DNA of 34,294 nt from an uncultured Eubacteriales bacterium. Lineage in GTDB: Bacteria; Bacillota; Clostridia; Lachnospirales; Lachnospiraceae. Each line of letters begins with the position of its first letter. Position 1 is the stretch's first letter. Below the pieces are notes generated by a model. That model had not been told where the DNA came from, did not search any database, and saw only the letters and a list, made by a program, of their open reading frames with translations. The DNA is taken from assembly GCA_900314775.1 (NCBI GenBank), contig OMWM01000015.1, positions 1 through 34,294 of the forward strand, given 5' to 3'. The translations under genes and the position numbers were made by a program. Of the stretch, positions 26,257-34,294 are shown one piece after another.

Positions 26257-27123
26257 TTACTGCTGACGGTAATACTTGATGATTGCCTGTGTGCCGAGAT
26301 CGCCCTGTCCCTCATCCAGAAGTTTTACGTACATGTTCAGGACATCCCGTGTGATTTTCAGGTCAAGATGACGGCTGTCTGCTTCTTCGACGGCGATCCG
26401 CATATCCTTGATGAAATGTTTGATATAAAAACCAGGATCAAACTCATCTTTCAGCATATGCGCGCCGTTATTGGTCAGCTGCCAGCTGCCTGCGGCGCCG
26501 GCACTGATGCTGTCAAACATCTTCTGTGTGTCCAGACCGGCCTTTTCAGAGTAGGCGATGGCTTCCGCGACACCGGCGATGCAGCCGGCAATGGCGATCT
26601 GGTTGGCCATCTTGGTGTGCTGTCCGGCACCGGCCGGTCCCTCGTGGATGATGTTGGTGCCCATCGCCTTGAAAAGCGGGAGCGCCGCCTCAAAACTCTC
26701 CGGATCTCCGCCGACCATGATGCTCAACGTACCGGCTCTGGCACCGGTGTCGCCGCCGGAAACCGGAGCATCCAGCGCGCTGAGTCCTCTTGCCGCTGCC
26801 GCCTCGTAAATCTTCTGTGCAAGCTTCGGACTGGATGTGGTCATATCGATGACCAGCGTCCCCGGGTCAGCATTTTCAAGAATGCCTGTCTCACCGAAAT
26901 AAACTTCCTCGACATCAGACGGCATGCCGACAATCGTAATGACCGCATCGCGGCCTCTGGCAGCTTCTGCAGCCGTGGAAACCCAGACTGCGCCGTCGGC
27001 CTCGGTGGCTGCGGTTTTCTGCCTGTTTCTCGAATAGAAAACGACTTCAAAACCATTTTTTATCAGGCTGCGGATCATGGACGCGCCCATGACGCCTGCA
27101 CCGATAAATCCGACTTTTTTCAT
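26257..27123 (-). CDS. Beta-hydroxyacid dehydrogenase family oxidoreductase (GarR / 3-hydroxyisobutyrate dehydrogenase-like)
   Basis: NAD(P)-dependent dehydrogenase of a small beta-hydroxyacid; members act on 2-hydroxy-3-oxopropionate (tartronate semialdehyde), 3-hydroxyisobutyrate, 4-hydroxybutyrate and others. The N-terminal Rossmann fold has GFIGAGVMGASM at residues 5-16. FYSRNRQKT follows beta-strand 2, where Arg suggests NADP preference. The family substrate motif DAPVSGGDTGARAGTLSIMVGG and the catalytic Lys171 (GQHTKMANQ) are present. 288 aa is normal. On the minus strand GAGGA precedes the ATG with good spacing. It is a single-gene unit that diverges from ilvN. A role in valine breakdown or in glycerate metabolism is equally possible from sequence alone. 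Confidence 0.9.
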   Translation of the reverse strand: MKKVGFIGAGVMGASMIRSLIKNGFEVVFYSRNRQKTAATEADGAVWVSTAAEAARGRDAVITIVGMPSDVEEVYFGETGILENADPGTLVIDMTTSSPKLAQKIYEAAAARGLSALDAPVSGGDTGARAGTLSIMVGGDPESFEAALPLFKAMGTNIIHEGPAGAGQHTKMANQIAIAGCIAGVAEAIAYSEKAGLDTQKMFDSISAGAAGSWQLTNNGAHMLKDEFDPGFYIKHFIKDMRIAVEEADSRHLDLKITRDVLNMYVKLLDEGQGDLGTQAIIKYYRQQ

Positions 27124-27246
27124 AGATTCATCCTCGCTTTTTTATTTTATTATAGCATAATAACTTTATATCCTGCAGTTATCTGTTTATAACAAAATGG
27201 TATGGTAAAATAACCGCGGATTGCGCCGGCGCGCGGGGCGGAGCTA

Positions 27247-27275
27247 TTGACAAACCAATGCCGGATTGCTAGAAT
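27247..27275 (+). promoter_or_regulatory. Strong promoter of the ilvN-ilvC operon
   Basis: TTGACA (27247-27252), a 17-base spacer and TAGAAT (27270-27275), with TGC directly upstream of the -10 making it also an extended -10 box. The expected start is near 27282. The same string TGCTAGAATT recurs before leuC. Confidence 0.85.
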
Positions 27276-27283
27276 TTATTTTA

Positions 27284-27302
27284 ATCGTCGAACAAAGACG
27301 AT
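27284..27302 (+). promoter_or_regulatory. Small hairpin at the 5' end of the ilvN leader
   Basis: ATCGTC (27284-27289) and GACGAT (27297-27302) form a perfect 6-bp stem with a 7-base loop, starting within about 3 bases of the predicted transcription start and ending 6 bases before AAAGGAGG. It is too small for a riboswitch or attenuator. It could protect the mRNA 5' end or be an operator half-site pair. Confidence 0.4.
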
Positions 27303-27322
27303 GCAGTAAAGGAGGATGCAGC

Positions 27323-27859
27323 ATGGGTGCTTCCCAGGAGAAGAGAAAGGTACTGATGATGCTTGTTGAGAACAATTACGGTGTTACAAGCCGTATATCC
27401 GGTGTTTTCAGCAGACGTGGTTTTAATATAGACAGTTTTACCGGCTGCGATACACTTGATCAGCGGTATTCACGTATCACCGTCGTGGTACGGGGAGATG
27501 ACAGATCACTGGATCAGATTGAGAAGCAGGTCAGCAAGCTGGAAGATGTGCTTTATATTACAGACCTGGCTTCCTGTGAGAGCGTATGCCGCATGCTGAT
27601 GCTTTTCAAGGTGAAGGTACAGCCGGAGCAGCGCGAGAGCCTGATGGCGGTTACCGACATTTTCCATGGGCATATCGTCGATGTGACCCGCGACTCCATG
27701 ATCATCGAGATGACAGGCAAGCGCGAGAAGCTCAATGCCTTTATCGATGTGCTGGATGATTACGAAATTCTTGAGGTTTCCAGTTCCGGCATGATCGGTC
27801 TGGAGAGAGGCGCCGAGACGGCACGCAAGCCGGGCGTCAACTGCAGACTGAAAGAGTGA
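27323..27859 (+). CDS. ilvN: Acetolactate synthase regulatory (small) subunit
   Basis: Regulatory subunit that confers valine feedback inhibition on acetolactate synthase and raises its activity. The N-terminal ACT domain (about 8-85) shows LVENNYGVTSRISGVFSRRGFNIDS, the typical valine-site helix-turn. The C-terminal small-subunit domain (about 90-165) follows, with the less usual DIFHGHIVDV. 178 aa, slightly longer than the common 160-170. The ATG at 27323 follows AAAGGAGG by 7 bases; in-frame codons upstream lie before the predicted transcription start. The catalytic partner ilvB is not beside it and must be elsewhere. ilvC starts 58 bases downstream. Confidence 0.93.
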   Translation: MGASQEKRKVLMMLVENNYGVTSRISGVFSRRGFNIDSFTGCDTLDQRYSRITVVVRGDDRSLDQIEKQVSKLEDVLYITDLASCESVCRMLMLFKVKVQPEQRESLMAVTDIFHGHIVDVTRDSMIIEMTGKREKLNAFIDVLDDYEILEVSSSGMIGLERGAETARKPGVNCRLKE

Positions 27860-27866
27860 TAACGCA

Positions 27867-28934
<1,068 letters not shown>

Positions 28935-28960
28935 TTGGAGCCGTCATATGACATTAAGAA

Positions 28961-28999
28961 GGGGCATCGCATTATCAAATGCGACAGCCCCTTTTTTTT
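28961..28999 (+). terminator. Rho-independent terminator after ilvC
   Basis: GGGGC-A-TCGCATT pairs with AATGCGA-CA-GCCCC (28961-28992), with a small internal bulge and a short loop, followed by eight T (28992-28999). It separates ilvNC from the convergent LysR gene. Confidence 0.88.
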
Positions 29000-29016
29000 A
29001 TAAGAACAGCCGCTGC

Positions 29017-29919
29017 TTATGAAAGCGGCGATGAATTAACGTAATCCAGGAAAAGCTCGAGAGCGCGTTCGTTTTCCTTGCTTTTCTGCCATGCAAGGCC
29101 CACATCGCGCGGCGGCTGATCGTAGCCGGCGTCGATTTCGACGAGACTGCCGTCCTCCAGGTCTTTGCGGACGAAATCTCGGATCACACAGGCAATGCCG
29201 AGTCCGGTGCGCGCGAATTCGATCAGCAGGTCCATCGTAGTGGATTCGATCATGTGATACGGATGGATGTGTTTTTCCTCCAGAAAATAATTGACGTACT
29301 GGCGCGTTGCGTTTTCGTTGTTCAGGAGCATCAGCGTTCCCCGGCTGAGAAGGCCGATGCCCTCCGCACCCGTACGTTTCTGCAGATTCTGCAGATATTC
29401 CGGCGTCGCGACAAAAACGTCCTCCAGTTTGCCGAGATTGCAGAATTCCAGGTCGCTGAAATTTTTCTGGCGGGCAACCATGCCGATGTCGATGGCGTCC
29501 GAGCGGATCAGCGAAAGCGTCTGCAGCGTCGGCTGGCACTGAATCGTGATGCTGATATTCGGATAGAGCGAGGTGAAGCCGCGCAGATAGGGCAGGAGCT
29601 TGTAGCGGCAGAGCGTCGTGCTGACGCCGATGATCAGGTGGCCGATGCCCATATTGGTGCGCCGCTGTATTTCCGCCTCGCCGGATTCGAGGTAGCGGAA
29701 CGCTTCCTTGACATGGTCGTAGAGGATGCGGCCGTCTTCTGTCAGTGTGACGCCTTTGGAATTGCGGATAAACAGCTTCGTCTGCAGTTCTTCCTCCAGT
29801 GTGCGGATGGATTTGCTGACTGCCGGCTGGCTGATATAAAGGCGGCGCGCCGCACCGGAGATACTGCCGGTTTCGCGGACAGCCGCAAAGACATGGTAGA
29901 GGGAAATGTTGATGTTCAT
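29017..29919 (-). CDS. LysR-family transcriptional regulator, probable regulator of the leu operon
   Basis: DNA-binding regulator with the standard LysR layout. An N-terminal winged helix-turn-helix has SISGAARRLYISQPAVSKSIRTLE (about 18-41), and a periplasmic-binding-like effector domain follows from about residue 90. 300 aa, normal. It is closest in style to the CysL/YwfK-CbbR type of LysR proteins, but the effector cannot be read from sequence. An in-frame TTG at 29934 overlaps the ribosome site; the ATG at 29919 lies 5 bases after AAGGAG and begins MNINISLYHVF, so it is chosen. It is divergent from leuC across 134 bases that hold both promoters and an AT-rich dyad, the usual arrangement for a LysR activator and its target. 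Confidence 0.92.
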   Translation of the reverse strand: MNINISLYHVFAAVRETGSISGAARRLYISQPAVSKSIRTLEEELQTKLFIRNSKGVTLTEDGRILYDHVKEAFRYLESGEAEIQRRTNMGIGHLIIGVSTTLCRYKLLPYLRGFTSLYPNISITIQCQPTLQTLSLIRSDAIDIGMVARQKNFSDLEFCNLGKLEDVFVATPEYLQNLQKRTGAEGIGLLSRGTLMLLNNENATRQYVNYFLEEKHIHPYHMIESTTMDLLIEFARTGLGIACVIRDFVRKDLEDGSLVEIDAGYDQPPRDVGLAWQKSKENERALELFLDYVNSSPLS

Positions 29920-29948
29920 TTCGGCTCCTTTCAAAAATATAACCAGAA

Positions 29949-29954
29949 ATTATA
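29949..29954 (-). promoter_or_regulatory. -10 box of the LysR gene
   Basis: A perfect TATAAT on the minus strand, about 30 bases before the LysR ATG. The -35 region falls in an AT-rich dyad and is not recognisable, in line with self-regulation at a shared operator. Confidence 0.45.
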
Positions 29955-29957
29955 GAT

Positions 29958-29991
29958 TGCATCATTTATATATATATCCATTATATATGCA
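29958..29991. promoter_or_regulatory. AT-rich dyad between divergent LysR and leuC promoters, candidate operator
   Basis: TGCAT at 29958-29962 and ATGCA at 29987-29991 bracket a run of TA repeats, an imperfect 34-base inverted repeat. It lies between the -10 boxes of the two divergent genes. A second, perfect palindrome GCAT-TC-ATGC (29989-29998) abuts the leuC -10. Either could be the LysR binding site. Confidence 0.45.
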
Positions 29992-29995
29992 TTCA

Positions 29996-30004
29996 TGCTA
30001 GAAT
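29996..30004 (+). promoter_or_regulatory. Extended -10 promoter of the leuCDB operon
   Basis: TGC-TAGAAT is an extended -10 box at 29996-30004, 49 bases before the leuC ATG. No consensus -35 box is present 16-18 bases upstream, which fits a promoter that needs an activator. Confidence 0.55.
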
Positions 30005-30053
30005 TACAATAACATTATTGAAATAAAAAACAGGATATACAGGAGGTAATGTC

Positions 30054-31349
30054 ATGGGAATGACAATGACACAGAAGATTCTTGCTCACGCGGCAGGACT
30101 CGATCACGTAGAAGCCGGACAGCTGATCATGGCCAATCTGGATATGGTGCTGGCCAATGATATCACGGGCCCGGTTGCCATCGACGGGATGAAGAAATTC
30201 AATAAGCAGGGCGTTTTCGACAATACGAAGATTGCGCTGGTGCCGGATCATTTTTCCCCGAACAAGGATATCCAGTCGGCGCACAACTGCAAATACATGC
30301 GTGATTTCGCGCATGCGAACAATATAAAGCATTTTTACGAAGTCGGCGAGATGGGCATCGAGCACGCACTTCTCCCGGAGAAAGGCATCGTGACGGCCGG
30401 TGATACGGTAATCGGTGCCGATTCCCATACCTGTACCTATGGCGCGCTCGGCGCATTTTCAACCGGTGTCGGTTCGACCGATGCGGCGGCCGGCATGTCC
30501 ACCGGCAAGGCATGGTTCAAGGTGCCGTCTGCCATCCGTTTTGTACTGACCGGCAAGCCGGCAAAATGGGTCAGCGGCAAGGACATCATTCTCCATATTA
30601 TCGGCATGATCGGCGTGGACGGTGCGCTTTACCGTTCCATGGAGTTCACGGGAGACGGCGTCGCAAACCTTTCCATGGATGACCGTTTCACCATCGCCAA
30701 CATGGCGATCGAGGCCGGCGGCAAGAACGGCATTTTCCCTGTCGACGAGAAGACCATCGCCTATATCGAAGAGCATATGCCGGCAGATAAGAAGGCAGAA
30801 TATCTGAAGACAGGCAAAAAGCCTTACCGCATTTTCCAGGCAGACGATGACGCCCAGTACGACGAGACCTATACCATCGATCTGAGCACGCTTCGCCCGA
30901 CCGTTGCCTATCCGCATCTGCCGGAGAACACACATACGATTGACGAGGCGGCCGGCATTGAAATCGATCAGGTTGTCATCGGCTCCTGCACGAACGGACG
31001 GATCAGCGATATCGCCGCGGCGGCACAGATCATGAAGGGCAAAAAGGTTGCCAAGGGTCTGCGTGTCATCGTGATCCCGGCAACGCAGGAGGTTTATCTG
31101 CAGGCACTCGAGGCCGGCTATATTCAGACATTTATCGAGGCCGGCGCCATTGTCAGCACACCGACCTGCGGTCCGTGCCTCGGCGGCTACATGGGTATTC
31201 TTGCCGAAGGCGAGAAATGTGTATCTACTACAAACCGCAATTTCGTAGGCCGTATGGGCCATGTCACATCGGAAATCTATCTTGCCAGCCCGGCGGTTGC
31301 GGCGGCAAGCGCACTTACAGGACGGATCACGGATCCGGAAACAGTCTGA
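30054..31349 (+). CDS. leuC: 3-isopropylmalate dehydratase, large subunit
   Basis: With LeuD, isomerises 2-isopropylmalate to 3-isopropylmalate in leucine synthesis. Aconitase-type fold whose 4Fe-4S cluster is held by Cys312 (GSCTNG), Cys372 and Cys375 (TCGPCLGG). Substrate and cluster stretches [23 protein letters not shown] and [10 protein letters not shown] are intact. 431 aa, the shorter clostridial/archaeal type rather than the 466-aa enterobacterial form. AGGAGGT lies 7 bases before the ATG; two more in-frame ATGs follow within 12 bases, so the exact start could shift slightly. The cluster would be oxygen-sensitive, consistent with an anaerobe. leuD begins 13 bases after its stop. Confidence 0.96.
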   Translation: MGMTMTQKILAHAAGLDHVEAGQLIMANLDMVLANDITGPVAIDGMKKFNKQGVFDNTKIALVPDHFSPNKDIQSAHNCKYMRDFAHANNIKHFYEVGEMGIEHALLPEKGIVTAGDTVIGADSHTCTYGALGAFSTGVGSTDAAAGMSTGKAWFKVPSAIRFVLTGKPAKWVSGKDIILHIIGMIGVDGALYRSMEFTGDGVANLSMDDRFTIANMAIEAGGKNGIFPVDEKTIAYIEEHMPADKKAEYLKTGKKPYRIFQADDDAQYDETYTIDLSTLRPTVAYPHLPENTHTIDEAAGIEIDQVVIGSCTNGRISDIAAAAQIMKGKKVAKGLRVIVIPATQEVYLQALEAGYIQTFIEAGAIVSTPTCGPCLGGYMGILAEGEKCVSTTNRNFVGRMGHVTSEIYLASPAVAAASALTGRITDPETV

Positions 31350-31362
31350 GGGAGGCAGCAGC

Positions 31363-31854
31363 ATGAAAGCATCAGGAAGAGTTTTTAAATACGGCGACAA
31401 TGTGGATACGGATGTCATCATTCCGGCAAGACATCTGGCAACGACGGATCCGGCCGGCCTTGCGGCACACTGCATGGAAGATATCGATCCGGAATTCGTA
31501 CATAAGGTGCACAAAGGCGATATCATCGTGGCCAGAAAGAATTTCGGCTGCGGTTCATCCCGTGAGCATGCGCCGATTGCCATCAAGGCATCCGGCATCA
31601 GCTGCGTGATTGCGGAGACATTTGCCCGCATTTTCTACCGCAACGCGATCAATATCGGCCTGCCGATCATCGAGTGCAGGGAAGCCTCCGAGGATATCAA
31701 GGACGGCGATGAGGTGGAGATCGACTTCGACAGCGGTAAGATTATGAACAAGACGACCGGCAAGACCTATCAGGGACAGGCTTTCCCGCCGTTCATGCAG
31801 GAACTGATCGAGGCAGGCGGCCTGGTCAATTACGTTAATAAAACAGAGCAGTAA
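31363..31854 (+). CDS. leuD: 3-isopropylmalate dehydratase, small subunit
   Basis: The swivelling small subunit that completes the isopropylmalate isomerase active site with LeuC. Diagnostic motifs are [16 protein letters not shown] near the N-terminus, [11 protein letters not shown] around residue 62, and [15 protein letters not shown]. 163 aa, typical of the short LeuD that pairs with 420-aa LeuC. GGGAGG lies 8 bases before the ATG at 31363. In-frame upstream codons extend into leuC but lack a ribosome site. A 97-base gap with promoter-like and hairpin sequence separates it from leuB. Confidence 0.95.
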   Translation: MKASGRVFKYGDNVDTDVIIPARHLATTDPAGLAAHCMEDIDPEFVHKVHKGDIIVARKNFGCGSSREHAPIAIKASGISCVIAETFARIFYRNAINIGLPIIECREASEDIKDGDEVEIDFDSGKIMNKTTGKTYQGQAFPPFMQELIEAGGLVNYVNKTEQ

Positions 31855-31876
31855 AGTATTCTGCCCGCAGCAGATA

Positions 31877-31931
31877 TTGAAATTGAAAATAAAATAGTTT
31901 AATATAATATACTATACGGTTTTACTGTATA
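31877..31931 (+). promoter_or_regulatory. Possible leuB promoter with adjacent hairpin/operator
   Basis: A perfect TATAAT (31903-31908) lies in a very AT-rich gap. TTGAAA occurs at 31877 and 31883, but neither spacing is ideal (20 or 14). Directly after it, TATACGGT-TTT-ACTGTATA (31913-31931) is an 8-bp dyad with one G-T pair, ending 4 bases before the ribosome site region. It could be an operator at the start site or a 5'-end hairpin. Confidence 0.4.
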
Positions 31932-31951
31932 TTTGAAAGGAAGTCAGAACT

Positions 31952-33037
31952 ATGGATTTTAATCTGGCAGTGATCAAGGGAGACGGCATCGGCCCCGAGA
32001 TCGTTGACGAGGCAATTAAGGTACTGGATGCTGCAGCCGCAGTATACGGACATAAATTCAACTACACACGTGTGCTGATGGGCGGTGAGTCCATCGATGC
32101 CTGCGGCGTTCCGCTGACCGATGAGGCGATTGAAACCTGCCGCAGAAGCGATGCGGTGCTGATGGGTTCGATCGGCGGCAATACGGCGACCTCTCCGTGG
32201 TATAAGCTGGAGCCTTCGCTGCGCCCGGAAGCCGGCCTGCTGAAGCTGCGCAAGTCACTCGGCCTTTTCGCCAACCTTCGCCCGGCCTATCTTTACGATG
32301 ACCTCGCGCAGGCCTGCCCTCTGAAAAAAGAAATTGCGGACAAGGGCATTGACCTGATTATCGTGCGCGAGCTGACAGGCGGTCTCTATTTCGGCGCCCG
32401 CAGCACGGTGGAGCAGAACGGCGTACTCAAGGCGACCGATACACTGACTTATAATGAGAATGAAATCCGCCGCATTGCGGTCAAGGGATTTGACATCGCG
32501 ATGAAGCGCCGCAGGAAACTGACCTGCGTGGATAAAGCCAACGTACTCGATTCCTCCAGACTCTGGAGAAAGGTTGTCCAGGAAGTTGCGAAGGATTATC
32601 CGGAAGTGGAATATTCCTTCATGCTTGTCGACAACTGTGCGATGCAACTTGTCCGCGACCCTTCGCAGTTTGATGTGGTCCTCACAGAGAATATGTTCGG
32701 TGATATCCTTTCTGATGAAGCCAGTGAGATCACAGGTTCTCTTGGCATGCTCTCTTCGGCAAGTCTGTGCGAGACAAGTTTCGGCCTCTACGAGCCGAGC
32801 CATGGCTCCGCACCGGATATTGCAGGAACCGGCAAAGCCAACCCGATCGCGACCATTCTTTCGGCGGCGATGCTTCTTCGCTATTCGCTGAATCTCGGCA
32901 AAGAAGCAGATGCTGTTGAGAATGCAGTCCGCGAGGTACTCAGAGAAGGATACAGAACAGCCGATATCATGTCGGATGGATGCACGCAGCTTACCTGCAG
33001 CCAGATGGGTGATGCGGTTGCGAAAGCAATCAGATAA
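31952..33037 (+). CDS. leuB: 3-isopropylmalate dehydrogenase
   Basis: NAD-dependent oxidation and decarboxylation of 3-isopropylmalate to 2-oxoisocaproate, the last step unique to leucine. Family motifs: IKGDGIGPEIV at the N-terminus, SLRPEAGLLKLRKSLGLFANLRPA (substrate arginines), VRELTGGLYFG, VDKANVL, the metal-binding ENMFGDILSDEAS, and EPSHGSAPDIAGTGKANP for the adenosine pocket, which indicates NAD. 361 aa, standard. AAAGGAAG lies about 8 bases before the ATG. ilvD follows after 18 bases, with GGAGAGG between them, so leuB-ilvD are co-transcribed. Confidence 0.96.
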   Translation: MDFNLAVIKGDGIGPEIVDEAIKVLDAAAAVYGHKFNYTRVLMGGESIDACGVPLTDEAIETCRRSDAVLMGSIGGNTATSPWYKLEPSLRPEAGLLKLRKSLGLFANLRPAYLYDDLAQACPLKKEIADKGIDLIIVRELTGGLYFGARSTVEQNGVLKATDTLTYNENEIRRIAVKGFDIAMKRRRKLTCVDKANVLDSSRLWRKVVQEVAKDYPEVEYSFMLVDNCAMQLVRDPSQFDVVLTENMFGDILSDEASEITGSLGMLSSASLCETSFGLYEPSHGSAPDIAGTGKANPIATILSAAMLLRYSLNLGKEADAVENAVREVLREGYRTADIMSDGCTQLTCSQMGDAVAKAIR

Positions 33038-33055
33038 AGGAGAGGATCAGATAAA

Positions 33056-34294
33056 ATGAGAAGTGATAAAGTCAAGAAAGGCATGCAGCAGGCGCCGAGC
33101 CGTTCACTGTTCAACGCACTGGGCATGACGCAGGAGGAGATGGACAGACCGCTCGTCGGCATCGTCAGCTCCTACAATGAGATTGTGCCGGGCCATATGA
33201 ATATCGACAAGATCACCGAGGCTGTCAAGCTCGGTGTGGCCATGGCGGGCGGCACGCCTGTCGTATTTCCAGCCATTGCGGTCTGCGACGGTATTGCGAT
33301 GGGCCATATCGGCATGAAATATTCACTGGTCACCCGTGACCTGATCGCAGATTCCACGGAGTGCATGGCGATGGCGCATCAGTTTGATGCCCTGGTCATG
33401 ATCCCGAACTGTGACAAGAACGTACCGGGACTGCTGATGGCGGCGGCCAGAATCAATGTGCCGACGATTTTCGTCAGCGGCGGCCCGATGCTTGCCGGTC
33501 ATGTAAAAGGCAAGAAGACAAGCCTTTCCAGTATTTTCGAGGCAGTCGGTGCTTATGCAGCCGGCACCTATACAGAAGAGGATGTCCGTGAATTTGAGGA
33601 ACACGGCTGTCCGACCTGCGGTTCCTGCTCAGGTATGTATACCGCCAACAGCATGAACTGCCTTACAGAGGCACTCGGCATGGGCCTTAAGGGCAACGGT
33701 ACGATTCCGGCCGTATATTCCGACCGTATCAAACTGGCCAAGCATGCCGGCATGCAGGTCATGGAGCTGTGGAGAAGAGATATCAAACCGCGTGACATCA
33801 TGACGAAGGAAGCATTTTACAATGCAATGACGGTTGATATGGCACTTGGCTGCTCAACCAACAGTATGCTGCATCTGCCGGCAATCGCACACGAAGCCGG
33901 CGTGGAGCTGAATCTTGAAATTGCCAATAAGCTCAGTGCAAGGACACCGAACCTGTGCCATCTGGCGCCGGCAGGCCACACCTACATTGAGGAGCTCAAT
34001 GAGGCGGGCGGCGTTTACGCTGTCATGAACGAGCTGGATAAGAAGGGACTGCTGTCGACCGACGTCATGACCTGCACAGGCAAGACCATGGCGGAGAACA
34101 TCGCCGGCTGTGTCAATAAGAATCCTGATGTCATCCGTCCGATCGACAATCCGTACAGCCCGAACGGCGGCATCGCGGTTCTCAAGGGCAACATTGCGCC
34201 GAACGGCAGCGTAGTCAAGAGATCTGCCGTTGTTCCGGAGATGATGGTGCACGAAGGACCGGCCAGAGTATTTGACTGTGAGGAAGATGCGATC
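33056..34294 (+). CDS. ilvD: Dihydroxy-acid dehydratase, 5' part (runs off the window)
   Basis: Dehydrates dihydroxy-isovalerate and dihydroxy-methylvalerate to the 2-oxo acids, the shared third step of valine and isoleucine synthesis. Only the first 413 codons are in view; the family is about 550-570 aa, so roughly a quarter is missing. Seen: [24 protein letters not shown] (Cys77), [15 protein letters not shown] (Cys119), [18 protein letters not shown] (Cys185, 188, 191) and [15 protein letters not shown]. The PGH form of the first motif, rather than PCN, is the E. coli-like type, which carries an oxygen-labile 4Fe-4S cluster. The ATG at 33056 follows GGAGAGG. It is the last visible gene of leuCDB-ilvD. 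Confidence 0.95.
   Translation, partial: MRSDKVKKGMQQAPSRSLFNALGMTQEEMDRPLVGIVSSYNEIVPGHMNIDKITEAVKLGVAMAGGTPVVFPAIAVCDGIAMGHIGMKYSLVTRDLIADSTECMAMAHQFDALVMIPNCDKNVPGLLMAAARINVPTIFVSGGPMLAGHVKGKKTSLSSIFEAVGAYAAGTYTEEDVREFEEHGCPTCGSCSGMYTANSMNCLTEALGMGLKGNGTIPAVYSDRIKLAKHAGMQVMELWRRDIKPRDIMTKEAFYNAMTVDMALGCSTNSMLHLPAIAHEAGVELNLEIANKLSARTPNLCHLAPAGHTYIEELNEAGGVYAVMNELDKKGLLSTDVMTCTGKTMAENIAGCVNKNPDVIRPIDNPYSPNGGIAVLKGNIAPNGSVVKRSAVVPEMMVHEGPARVFDCEEDAI

Overview
This 34.3 kb window is a compact, mostly co-directional piece of a bacterial chromosome. AddAB in place of RecBCD, strong AGGAGG ribosome binding sites, sigma-A type promoters, and the sequence character of KARI, the split MetH and the LUD protein all point to a low-oxygen Firmicute of class Clostridia. 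Lachnospiraceae or a close relative is the best guess, but this is inferred from protein character and not from a 16S gene. No rRNA, tRNA, CRISPR array, insertion sequence or prophage was seen. No stretch longer than about 200 bases lacks a gene.

Layout. (1) 133-9152: nadE (glutamine-dependent NAD synthetase), then addB and addA (double-strand-break repair helicase-nuclease), ending in hairpins. (2) 9318-16543: a membrane-anchored acidic protein of unknown function, a SAM-dependent methyltransferase started by TTG, hslO (Hsp33), hisS, aspS and glyA, closed by two tandem terminators. (3) 16619-18066, minus strand: a LUD-domain protein translationally coupled to a Cof-type HAD phosphatase. Divergent from these are topB (a variant topoisomerase III) and an overlapping CPBP membrane protease (18212-21252). 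(4) 21394-26183: a two-gene methionine operon. The first gene is an unusual three-part protein: a divergent MetH-activation-like domain, a homocysteine methyltransferase and a methylene-THF reductase. The second is a MetH that lacks its own activation domain. (5) 26257-27123, minus strand: a beta-hydroxyacid dehydrogenase-like oxidoreductase. (6) 27323-34294: branched-chain amino acid synthesis: ilvN-ilvC, then a divergent LysR-type regulator, then leuC-leuD-leuB-ilvD, with ilvD cut by the window end.

How the genes fit together. glyA makes methylene-THF, the reductase domain turns it into methyl-THF, and MetH uses that to make methionine. IlvN (with an IlvB not in view), IlvC and IlvD form the valine/isoleucine trunk, and LeuCDB form the leucine branch. 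The LysR gene sits where a local regulator of leuCDB would sit, and the leu and ilv promoters share an identical extended -10 box.

The most interesting observation is the methionine operon, where a MetH-reactivation-like domain appears to have moved from MetH to the partner reductase and to have lost its usual AdoMet-binding signature. The rest is largely core metabolism and housekeeping. I did not find a defence system or other clearly undescribed multi-gene system.
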